Shown in pieces: positions 32,651 through 40,689 of a stretch of DNA of 64,000 nucleotides. The position numbers were made by a program, and so were the translations under genes. The notes under the pieces were generated by a model. The model saw only the letters and a program-made list of their open reading frames with translations, was not told the DNA's origin and ran no database searches. The stretch comes from an uncultured Muribaculaceae bacterium (lineage in GTDB: Bacteria > Bacteroidota > Bacteroidia > Bacteroidales > Muribaculaceae), in contig CAJTXU010000018.1 in NCBI GenBank assembly GCA_910584125.1, positions 1 through 64,000 of the forward strand, given 5' to 3'. Positions within the stretch are counted from its first letter, which is position 1, and every line of letters starts with the position of its first letter.

Positions 32651-32736
32651 CCGCACCGGCGTGTCTTGATATGATATTGCTGTTTCTGTTACGGGCCGAG
32701 CTCAAATCAAAAGAATTGCGGTGAATATTTGGAGTT

Positions 32737-32767
32737 TTCGCCGCGATTCGTTTATTTTGCGGTATGA
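32737..32767 (+). promoter_or_regulatory. Promoter and leaderless start of the GH97 gene
   Basis: TTCGCCGC, then TTATTTTG (32752-32759), then GCGGT-ATG: identical spacing and 23 of 27 identical bases to the block before the fic gene at 24353-24379. Confidence 0.55.
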
Positions 32768-34857
32768 AACGCATCTACCTTCTCACTCTCGGTCTTGGAG
32801 CCCTCACGGCGTTCGCCCAGAGCGTCTCCTCGCCCGACGGCAGGATAATCTTCGATATGTATGCCGACACTGCCGGGCATCCCGTGTATACAGTAAGTTT
32901 CAACGGCCGCGAGGTCATAAAGCCCTCCGCGCTCGGGCTCACGGCCAAGGAGGCGAAATATGGCGAGAACGCCGTCGTCACCGCCGGCGACGTGACCTCG
33001 CACGACTCCACTTGGCAGCCAGTGTGGGGCGAATATGCCGACATACGAGAGAATTACAACGAGCGCGCATATACCGTGACCGACAGCAAGGATCCGCGCC
33101 TGTCGATGACCGTGCGCGTCCGCGTCTTCGACGACGGACTCGGTTTCCGATACGAGCTTCCGGCCGAAAGCGTGTCCAATTATCTGACACTCACCGGCGA
33201 GGGGACGCAGTTCCGCCTCGCCGACGACATGACCGCCTACGTCATACCGGGCGACTACGACACCGACGAGCGTCTCTACACCACGGCTCCGGTCTCCGGT
33301 CTCGCCGAGGCCCTCGCCCATGTGACGCACGGCGAGAGCTCGCTGATTCCGGGTCTCGCCGTCCAGACCCCTGCGATGCTCAAGAGCGGCGACGGCAGCC
33401 TCTATGTCAACATCCACGAGGCCGCGCTGAAAGGCTACGGCTCCATGGCCCTCGACGTCGATCCGGCCACGCTCACCTTCACAAGCCACATCTCGCCCGA
33501 CGTCCATGGCGTGACGGGATACGTGCAGGTGCCCTTCAACACGCCCTGGCGCACACTCATAATCGGCGACAAAGGCACCGACATACTTGCATCCCAGCTG
33601 ATCTACAACCTCAACGAGCCCTCGCGCATCGAGGACACCTCATGGATCAAACCGCAGAAATTCATGGGCGTGTGGTGGGAGATGTTCACCGGCGGCAAGA
33701 CCTGGGCATACTCCGACGACGCGCTCGCCAAGCCCGGCGTCACCGACTACAGCTCGCTCCGTCCCAACGGTCGTCATCCGGCCAACAACGACAACGTGAA
33801 GCGATACATAGACTTCGCGTCCGAGAACGGCATCCCGGCCATCCTCGTCGAAGGCTGGAACGAGGGTTGGGAAGACTGGGCCGGATACCGCAAGAACCGC
33901 CAGTATCTCTTCGACAAGGCGTATCCCGATTTCGATGTCGCCATGCTTCGCGAATACGCCGCCGGCAAGGGCGTCGAGCTGATCATGCACCACGAGACGG
34001 CGGCCAACGCGGCCGACTACGAGCGCCAGCTCGACCGCGCGTTCCAGTTCATGAAAGACAACGGATACAAGTCGGTCAAGACCGGATATGTCGGCAAGGT
34101 CATACCCCGCAGCGAGTCGCACTCGTCGCAGTGGATGGTGGACCATTACATCCATGTGGCCGAACGCGCGGCCGATTTCGGCATCATGGTCGACAGCCAC
34201 GAGGCCGTGCGCCCCACGGGCATGGCGCGCACTTGGCCCAACTGGGTGGCCCAAGAGTCGGCGCGCGGCGGCGAGTTCGAGAGCATGGGCGGCAACACCC
34301 CGGAGCATACGGTGATCCTGCCATTCACGCGCCTCAAGGGAGGCCCGATGGACTACACGCCGGGACTCTTCGAGAACGACATGAGCTATTACGGCGCGGG
34401 CAACACCAGCCACGGCGGCACGACGCTTGCCCGCCAGCTGGCGCTCTATCTCACCATGTACTCGCCGCTGCAGATGGCGTGCGACCTGCCCGAGAACTAC
34501 CGCCGTTTCCCGGACGCCTTCCAGTTCATCAAGGATGTGCCCGTCGACTGGGCCGATACCCGCTGGCTCGAGGGTGAGCCGGGCGATTACATCTCCGTGG
34601 CGCGCCGCGACAAGAACTCGGCCGACTGGTATGTCGGCGCCATCACCGACGAGAATCCCCGCACGGCCGTGGTCAGCCTCGATTTCCTGCCCGCCGGCAA
34701 GTATGTGGCCACTGTCTACGAAGACGGCAAGGACGCGTCGTATGACCGCAAGCCGCAGAGCTACCGCATCCGCACGCTCGACGTCACCCCGCGCACGAAA
34801 CTGAGGCTCAACCTTGCCTCGGGCGGCGGCGCGGCGGTCCGCATCGTCGCCAAGTGA
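32764..34857 (+). CDS. Glycoside hydrolase family 97 alpha-glucosidase/galactosidase
   Basis: A 697-residue SusB-type enzyme with signal peptide MKRIYLLTLGLGALTAFAQ, so periplasmic. It has the N-terminal beta-sandwich (GLGFRYELP), a TIM barrel (KFMGVWWEMF, ILVEGWNEGW, ELIMHHET) and the GH97 hallmarks VDSHEAVRPTG and GNTPEHTVILPFTR. The Glu residues in these motifs match the calcium and catalytic ligands of the inverting GH97 group, so alpha-glucosidase is more likely than the retaining galactosidase type. No SusC/SusD genes are nearby, so it is not part of a visible utilisation locus. Confidence 0.93.
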   Translation: MKRIYLLTLGLGALTAFAQSVSSPDGRIIFDMYADTAGHPVYTVSFNGREVIKPSALGLTAKEAKYGENAVVTAGDVTSHDSTWQPVWGEYADIRENYNERAYTVTDSKDPRLSMTVRVRVFDDGLGFRYELPAESVSNYLTLTGEGTQFRLADDMTAYVIPGDYDTDERLYTTAPVSGLAEALAHVTHGESSLIPGLAVQTPAMLKSGDGSLYVNIHEAALKGYGSMALDVDPATLTFTSHISPDVHGVTGYVQVPFNTPWRTLIIGDKGTDILASQLIYNLNEPSRIEDTSWIKPQKFMGVWWEMFTGGKTWAYSDDALAKPGVTDYSSLRPNGRHPANNDNVKRYIDFASENGIPAILVEGWNEGWEDWAGYRKNRQYLFDKAYPDFDVAMLREYAAGKGVELIMHHETAANAADYERQLDRAFQFMKDNGYKSVKTGYVGKVIPRSESHSSQWMVDHYIHVAERAADFGIMVDSHEAVRPTGMARTWPNWVAQESARGGEFESMGGNTPEHTVILPFTRLKGGPMDYTPGLFENDMSYYGAGNTSHGGTTLARQLALYLTMYSPLQMACDLPENYRRFPDAFQFIKDVPVDWADTRWLEGEPGDYISVARRDKNSADWYVGAITDENPRTAVVSLDFLPAGKYVATVYEDGKDASYDRKPQSYRIRTLDVTPRTKLRLNLASGGGAAVRIVAK

Positions 34858-34874
34858 CCAGTTGACTCCTAAGC

Positions 34875-35180
34875 ATGGACCGGATAGAGAGGGAGAAGAA
34901 GACAGTGGCGATGATGATTGCCGTCTATTGCCGGCGCCATCACGGCGCACTCGGCACGGACCTGTGCGCCGACTGCGCCGGCCTGCTCGAATATGCGCAC
35001 AAACGTCTCGACCATTGTCCCAAAGGGAACGCGAAGGGGAGCTGCCGGCGGTGTGAGATCCATTGCTACGCGCCCGACAAGCGCACTAAGATACGCGACG
35101 TGATGAGATATGTCGGGCCGCGCATGCTCTTCATCAGTCCCCTGCAGGCCATCCGCCATCTCATCTCCGAGCTCCGGTAG
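34875..35180 (+). CDS. YgbA-like nitrous oxide-stimulated promoter family protein
   Basis: A 101-residue cysteine-rich protein. The pattern CADCAGLLEYAHKRLDHCP, CRRCEIHCY and the ending VMRYVGPRMLFISPLQAIRHL match the YgbA / PF11756 family, induced by nitrosative stress in enterics. Conserved Cys residues may bind a metal. It lies 17 nt after the GH97 gene and may be cotranscribed, though a shared function is not obvious. Confidence 0.85.
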   Translation: MDRIEREKKTVAMMIAVYCRRHHGALGTDLCADCAGLLEYAHKRLDHCPKGNAKGSCRRCEIHCYAPDKRTKIRDVMRYVGPRMLFISPLQAIRHLISELR

Positions 35181-35291
35181 GTGAGGTCTTTAAGGTCATC
35201 AAGGTCGCTGAGGTCTGAGGTCAGAGGTTAGGGATGGCTTTGAATTCAAGATTGGATATGGTGGTTCAGGACGATTTTTCTTGCGCATTCC

Positions 35292-35321
35292 TTTGTGTTT
35301 CATAAATTTTAGCTATATTTG
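35292..35321 (+). promoter_or_regulatory. Promoter of the dynamin operon
   Basis: TTTG (35292-35295), an 18-nt spacer, then TATATTTG (35314-35321). It precedes five closely spaced genes and leaves a leader of about 90 nt. Confidence 0.65.
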
Positions 35322-35416
35322 CATATTGTTGCGTTTTGCCGCGACAGTTCCGGAAGACCCGGCTGACCGAGGCCGGGCCATCCGGCCTTGAAATCGAACT
35401 GACAACCTACCATGAT

Positions 35417-36343
35417 ATGAACTTGGAATTCAACAAACTAACTTACCCGTCGCTGCAGGAATTCATCGCCAACGAAAAGGAAATCTCCGGAAGCCTGTAT
35501 GGGAAACGCATGGACTTCGCCCATCCCATAGACTCGGGGATCATCAAGGCCATGGAGGCCACACATGTGCAGAAAGCCATGAACAAACTCGCCGACCTGC
35601 TGGTGAATATCGAGAGCGGTCAGGAAATCAGCACCGGCATCGTGATTGACGCCAACAACTTCCCGGAGATCTTCTCGATACTCAGACATTGCTGCAAGAC
35701 TCTGGGCATCAGCATACCGCACGGAGTCGTGTCGGCGCGGATGCCTGGCATCAACGCTTACGCCTCGGGCACCGTCGACAACCCCTATCTGCTGATAAGC
35801 GACCTCAGCACGCACCTGCTAACCAATGAGGAGCTCACCTTCATCATAGGCCATGAATGCGGACATCTCGCCATGGAGCACCTTGTCTATCACATGATAG
35901 GCCGGCAGCTCGCCCAGTTGAGCACCCTCATCCCCGTGGTGGGGCCGATGTTGATGCAGGTGGTCAACATCCCGCTCTCGACCTGGTCGCGCTATTCCGA
36001 GATCACCGCCGACCGCGCCGGTCTGCTCTGCTGCGGCGACATTCGGGTGGCGCAACGCGCGCTGATGAAGCTCGAGAGCGCGTTCGCCAACGTATCCAAC
36101 GTGGATCTCGACACCTACATCGACCAGTCTCTTGAAAGCCTCGAGAACATGAAGCTCGGCGCGATGGGCGAGATAATGCTCAGCCATCCGCTCACACCCA
36201 AGCGGCTGAAGGCCCTGCAATACTTCACCGAGTCGAGGATGTATTATTCGCTCACAGGCAAGGAGGTCCCGGCAGGAACCGCGCCCTATTCCGACGAGGT
36301 GCTCAAGGAGAAGGTCAACGCGTTATTAACCGTATTCAAATAA
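35417..36343 (+). CDS. M48-family zinc metallopeptidase, first gene of dynamin operon
   Basis: A 308-residue protein from MNLEFNKLTYPSL. Zinc ligands are visible in IIGHECGHLAMEH (HExxH) and in the downstream SEITADRAGLL (third ligand Glu), the M48/Ste24-HtpX pattern. The segment between them (about residues 185-205) is hydrophobic enough to touch the membrane but there is no signal peptide. The dynamin-like gene follows by 12 nt. Such a peptidase could process or degrade a partner in the operon; the substrate is unknown. Confidence 0.88.
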   Translation: MNLEFNKLTYPSLQEFIANEKEISGSLYGKRMDFAHPIDSGIIKAMEATHVQKAMNKLADLLVNIESGQEISTGIVIDANNFPEIFSILRHCCKTLGISIPHGVVSARMPGINAYASGTVDNPYLLISDLSTHLLTNEELTFIIGHECGHLAMEHLVYHMIGRQLAQLSTLIPVVGPMLMQVVNIPLSTWSRYSEITADRAGLLCCGDIRVAQRALMKLESAFANVSNVDLDTYIDQSLESLENMKLGAMGEIMLSHPLTPKRLKALQYFTESRMYYSLTGKEVPAGTAPYSDEVLKEKVNALLTVFK

Positions 36344-36355
36344 GCGAGGTCCGAA

Positions 36356-37996
36356 ATGAAAAAGAAACTTACAAAGGGCGAGGCACTTGAGGTGGCCGGG
36401 CGTCTGGATCTGACACGGTATGCCGACATCGACTGTCTGATTGACAGCCTGCATATCGAACACAACAAAGAGATATCGGTCTGCGTGGTCACGACCGACA
36501 AGCGCAGTGCCGAGCAGTTGCTCTCAACGCTCGCGGGCCTCGATCTGCGGTTAGGCTTCGACACAACGTTCAAGGCCGAGATGCGCCACGGTGAAAGGGA
36601 ATACACGCTGTCGGGCCGTTATGGCGAGCTGTGCGTCGACGAAGAGCAGTTCAGGAGCGCCGTTGCGCATGGCGACACCGAGAGCGTTGTCGTGGTGGAG
36701 AACGACCTGCTGAAGAATCTGAGGCTTACGCTTGTATATGCTCCCGAATACAACTCGGTCGATACGGACACGTGGCGGAGCATGCTGCTCGGAGCCGACA
36801 GGGCCGTGCTGGTGGTCAACGCCAACCGAATCCTCGGCCAGAGGGAACAGAGATTCGTCAGCGAGCTCATGACGCCGATATTCTCGCCGTCAAGGCTCTT
36901 GGTCGGCATCGGAAACGCCCAGTATGTGCCCGTCGGGGAATGGGAGGAGTCGGTGGAGCGCGTGCGCCGCATCATGGGTCGCGAACACGCGGTATTCCCG
37001 ATCTTCACCGACGAGGTGCCGGAAGAGTTGCGTGCTGCATACTCGGGCAGCGAGGTCACGCCGGCGGCCATCCTTGAGCAGACATGCCGGAACGCCATGG
37101 CATTCCGCGAACTGCATGTCGAGGATCTCGACCGCTACCGGTCGACTGTGCTTGAAGAGGAACTCACGCGTAAACGCCAGACGGTCGAAAGCCTGCGCCG
37201 GCACGCCGACGAGGCCGTGAAGAGCCTCGAATCCGACATCGCGTTGCTGGGCCGCAGCCGCAGCCACATCGAGAATTACATCGACCTATTCCTCAAAACT
37301 CCGCTTGTGGCACGCTATCGCGAGGAGGCCGAGCGGTTCGCCCAGCTGCTCACGAAGTCGCTGACCGAGGACATCGAGCACTCCGCCGACATAAAGCGAG
37401 ACGCCAAGGCCCTGCCGCGCTATCTGACATATGTCTGGGACCAGTTCACCGACGACTGCAATTCCTCCCTGTCCAAGGTATTCGAGCGCGAGACCTCGAC
37501 GATAGTCGACATGATGGGCCTCGACCTCAAGAGGGTTGCCCGCGACATCGGGCGCATAGACCTCGACAGCGATCTGGGCAGACACCTCGAGGGGGCCTTC
37601 AGCGTCCACACATTCTTCGCGCGCAAGACAACGGCCGGCAACGGCCTGACCGACGCGCTGACCATCGGAGGCGTCATCTCGACGATATTCTGCGCCCCCG
37701 TCGGCATCGCCGCGATTCTCTCGTCGGAACTCATCAAGGTCTTCGGCAAGAAGAAATTCGACCGGGAATACAAAGAAGAGCTCTCGCGCAAGATCGCCGG
37801 AATCGTCGATGGCAACAAGAACGAGCTCCTCGCGCAGGCGTCGGCCAACTTCGGGCGCGTGGCCGATGCATACCGTAAGGAAATAATGGGATACTACGAC
37901 GATACGACCGAGCAGGTGCGGACAATCCTCGCCGAGGAGATGTCGCGTCTGGCCAAGGTGTCGGAAACCGTCGATTACATTGATACATTGATTTGA
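36356..37996 (+). CDS. Dynamin-like protein with degenerate P-loop
   Basis: A 546-residue protein. The order resembles bacterial dynamins: N-terminal GTPase-like fold, long helical stalk (about 260-420), a hydrophobic hairpin (ALTIGGVISTIFCAPVGIAAIL, about 433-460) and a helical C-terminus. Where a G-x-x-x-x-G-K-S loop is expected after the first beta strand, it reads VVTTDKRSAEQLLSTL, so nucleotide binding is probably lost. It may be a scaffold that pairs with the active GTPases downstream, as LeoB/LeoC-type heteromers do. Confidence 0.65.
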   Translation: MKKKLTKGEALEVAGRLDLTRYADIDCLIDSLHIEHNKEISVCVVTTDKRSAEQLLSTLAGLDLRLGFDTTFKAEMRHGEREYTLSGRYGELCVDEEQFRSAVAHGDTESVVVVENDLLKNLRLTLVYAPEYNSVDTDTWRSMLLGADRAVLVVNANRILGQREQRFVSELMTPIFSPSRLLVGIGNAQYVPVGEWEESVERVRRIMGREHAVFPIFTDEVPEELRAAYSGSEVTPAAILEQTCRNAMAFRELHVEDLDRYRSTVLEEELTRKRQTVESLRRHADEAVKSLESDIALLGRSRSHIENYIDLFLKTPLVARYREEAERFAQLLTKSLTEDIEHSADIKRDAKALPRYLTYVWDQFTDDCNSSLSKVFERETSTIVDMMGLDLKRVARDIGRIDLDSDLGRHLEGAFSVHTFFARKTTAGNGLTDALTIGGVISTIFCAPVGIAAILSSELIKVFGKKKFDREYKEELSRKIAGIVDGNKNELLAQASANFGRVADAYRKEIMGYYDDTTEQVRTILAEEMSRLAKVSETVDYIDTLI

Positions 37997-38012
37997 AACA
38001 GAAGAAAGCATA

Positions 38013-40154
38013 ATGGGATACAGCAAGGAAAAACAGCAGAAACTCGTGTCGGCCCTGACCAATGTCGGGGCCCTGGCGGGAAGCAACGAGGCCGGCGTCG
38101 CCGGCGGAGTCAAGGGACTCGGCATGAGTCTGGAGCAGACGAGGTGCGAGCAGGAAGCCACGCAGGTGCGCGACGGTCTGTTCAAGGTGGCCGTCATGGG
38201 AGCCTTCACATGCGGCAAGAGCACGATCATCAACGCCCTCGTGGGCGCCGAGATACTGCCCAAGGCCGTGACGCCGACGACGGCCATACTCACCTTCATA
38301 CAGTATGGCGAGGACGAGAGCAAGGCCAAGGTCTACATGGCCGACAAGGTGGCAGACGACGGCTCGGTCATACCCGGCGAATGTGTCGAGATGGACATCG
38401 ACGAGTTCAAGGAAAAATACAAGTACACGCGCGCCGACGAGGAAGAGGTGGCCGAGACCGGAACAGTCCGTCGCTTCGCCGAAGTCAAGTATGCCGTGAT
38501 GCGCTGTTCGAAACGCCTTATGGAGGGCGGCGTGACCATTATCGACTCCCCGGGACTCGAGGACAAGAAGATAGCCACCGACCTGGCGCTGAACATCGCC
38601 GAGGAGGCGCAGGCCATAATCTACTGCCTGCCCGAGCGCGGCAGCAATTCGGACGACCGCGCCTATATCGAGGCGAATTTCAGAAACTGCCCCAACAACG
38701 TGTTCTTCCTCATCAACAAGTATGATCTGGTGCCGGTATACGAGCGCGAGCAGTTCCTCGACAAGGTGAAGACCGACCTCTCCAGAGTGTTCACCGACGC
38801 CGAGGGGAATTTCAACGCCGACCTGTATTCGCGCCGCGTGTTCCCCATCAGCGCGCTCTGGGCGCTGTGCGCGCAGACCGGCATGATTTACGACCAGATT
38901 TTCCAGAAGGAGAGGGAGCTTTCGGCCGACGAGCGCCGCATGATGCTCGAGGGCAGCATGTTCCGGCCTTTTGAGCAGGAGCTTGAGCGATTCCTCACCA
39001 CCGACGAGAAATGCCTGGCCCAGTATCAGAAGTGCTTCGCACAGATGGCGTCGACATGGCGCAGCGCGCGCAAGCAGGTGGAGGGATATCTCAATGCCTA
39101 CGAGGCAGACATAAGTCTCGACGAGGAGAAGAGGGCCGAATGCGAGGACATAATCGCTGATATCCGCAAGAGCATCGACATCACCGAGGCGACTTTCGAC
39201 AACAGCTCGCTCAAGATCCAGAACAAGATCACCGAGGTGTTGTCAGGCTGTGCGGAGGCGATCGAGAAGTCGTGGGACGAGGACATGGCGCAGATCGCGG
39301 CCAAAATCGACGTCGGCACTTTCGAATACATGCTCAACGGCCTCAAGCAGATCAATCCCTTCGGCTCCAAGGAACAGAAGAAGAAATCGATGGAGCGGTT
39401 CGTGGGGAAGTTCATCACGGCCGTAACCGATCATTTCGCCGACAAGGTCACAGACTATATCAACGACAACAGAGTGGTGATCGACAAGGTGGTCGACGAA
39501 TGCCAGGAGCAGCTCAATGTCTCGCTCGGCAACACGGAGAGCCTGTTCCGCGACCTGTCGAAGAAGGTGACCGACGTTAGCCCGGAGGTCGGCGAGTCGG
39601 ACAAGAGCTGGCTGCAGCTCGCCATATCGACCTATCTGGGCGACTACAGCGCCGTGACCAAGGGTGCGCTCGAGGGCAAGAGCAACTGGGTGGAATATAT
39701 CAAGAAGACTCTGTTCAACACGATATGGCAGGTTGTGCTCATTTCGATGATCGACGGCGGTCTGGGCATAATCATCGCGCTCGCCATCGAATTCTTTCAG
39801 GGCAAAGCCAACCAGAAGGAGACCGTCAGGAAGATTCTGGCCAGTACGAAGGAATCGGTCGTGGCCGGCATCAGGGAGAAACTGGTGGAGTCGCGCAAGG
39901 ACCTCAACAAGGCCATCGCGGTCAAGATTGGCGACAAGAAGCGGGAACAGACCGACGCCATGCGGAGCCGCCTGCAGGACGAGGAGACCAGAATGAACGA
40001 GATCATCTCGGCGCGGGAAAGCCACAGCTTTAATCTGGAGGCCGAGAAGGAGAGGTTCGGAGTCATACTCGACGCGATGTTCGGCGAGGCGAGAGACGCC
40101 TATTCGGTGGTGTTCGGCAAGGAACTGTGCCTCGATGAATTCAAAGGATTCTGA
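38013..40154 (+). CDS. Bacterial dynamin-like GTPase
   Basis: A 713-residue GTPase. G1 GAFTCGKS at 63-70, G2 Thr in TPTTA near 90, G3 IIDSPGLED near 180 and G4 INKYD near 243 are intact. Long helices follow, and a hydrophobic stretch (VVLISMIDGGLGIIIALAI, about 572-590) could act as the membrane-inserting paddle. Dynamins of this kind fuse, seal or constrict membranes. It is 16 nt after the degenerate partner and 2 nt before a small membrane gene. Confidence 0.88.
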   Translation: MGYSKEKQQKLVSALTNVGALAGSNEAGVAGGVKGLGMSLEQTRCEQEATQVRDGLFKVAVMGAFTCGKSTIINALVGAEILPKAVTPTTAILTFIQYGEDESKAKVYMADKVADDGSVIPGECVEMDIDEFKEKYKYTRADEEEVAETGTVRRFAEVKYAVMRCSKRLMEGGVTIIDSPGLEDKKIATDLALNIAEEAQAIIYCLPERGSNSDDRAYIEANFRNCPNNVFFLINKYDLVPVYEREQFLDKVKTDLSRVFTDAEGNFNADLYSRRVFPISALWALCAQTGMIYDQIFQKERELSADERRMMLEGSMFRPFEQELERFLTTDEKCLAQYQKCFAQMASTWRSARKQVEGYLNAYEADISLDEEKRAECEDIIADIRKSIDITEATFDNSSLKIQNKITEVLSGCAEAIEKSWDEDMAQIAAKIDVGTFEYMLNGLKQINPFGSKEQKKKSMERFVGKFITAVTDHFADKVTDYINDNRVVIDKVVDECQEQLNVSLGNTESLFRDLSKKVTDVSPEVGESDKSWLQLAISTYLGDYSAVTKGALEGKSNWVEYIKKTLFNTIWQVVLISMIDGGLGIIIALAIEFFQGKANQKETVRKILASTKESVVAGIREKLVESRKDLNKAIAVKIGDKKREQTDAMRSRLQDEETRMNEIISARESHSFNLEAEKERFGVILDAMFGEARDAYSVVFGKELCLDEFKGF

Positions 40155-40156
40155 CC

Positions 40157-40672
40157 ATGGAGGCGACAACAGCTACATTCGAGAAGCGGTGGGCCACGGT
40201 GAGCCGCGAGACACTTGCTGCGGTGCGCAGACAGTACCGTATGCCCGAGTTTGACAACAGCGCCGTGGTCAAGGCCTTCCGCAACGGCAGCGACGAATGG
40301 TTCGACGGCGAACTTGCGCCGCACGTGTGGTATGAAAGCCTCGAGAAGGAGCGTCCGGAGGCGGCGCGGGAGTTCAGGGATTATGTGAATGGAATCGGTT
40401 TCACGGAACGCGCGTTCTCGAAGCCGTCGATGCTGTGGGGCTGGCTGGTGACGGCTGTCTCGCTTGCGGCATGTTTCTTCCTGCTGGGCTGGCTCTCGGA
40501 CATGGGCTTCCTGAGCAGGGCGCTCACGGCGGTCGGAACCGCCGTCCTCGTGTGGTACGCCTCGCTTTCGCTGATCCGTAGCCGGGATTCCCGCATAGAG
40601 GAGGAAGTGGTCGATTACTACCGTGATCAGCTTGAACGGAATCTGGAGCATATAAGGAAAATTCTTTCGTAA
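40157..40672 (+). CDS. Small membrane protein of the dynamin operon
   Basis: A 171-residue protein with a soluble N-terminal 90 residues and two adjacent TM helices (about 95-112 and 118-138), then a basic/acidic helical tail (EEEVVDYYRDQLERNLEHIRKIL). It starts 2 nt after the upstream GTPase gene, which points to translational coupling. It may anchor or recruit the dynamins. No family is recognised. Confidence 0.75.
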   Translation: MEATTATFEKRWATVSRETLAAVRRQYRMPEFDNSAVVKAFRNGSDEWFDGELAPHVWYESLEKERPEAAREFRDYVNGIGFTERAFSKPSMLWGWLVTAVSLAACFFLLGWLSDMGFLSRALTAVGTAVLVWYASLSLIRSRDSRIEEEVVDYYRDQLERNLEHIRKILS

Positions 40673-40689
40673 CGCAAGCGTAATTTCCA

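Noticed and set aside
32721..34577. 618-codon plus-strand frame overlapping GH97
   Set aside because: It is rich in Arg and Pro with no domain, and GH97 in the other frame has signal peptide and catalytic motifs.
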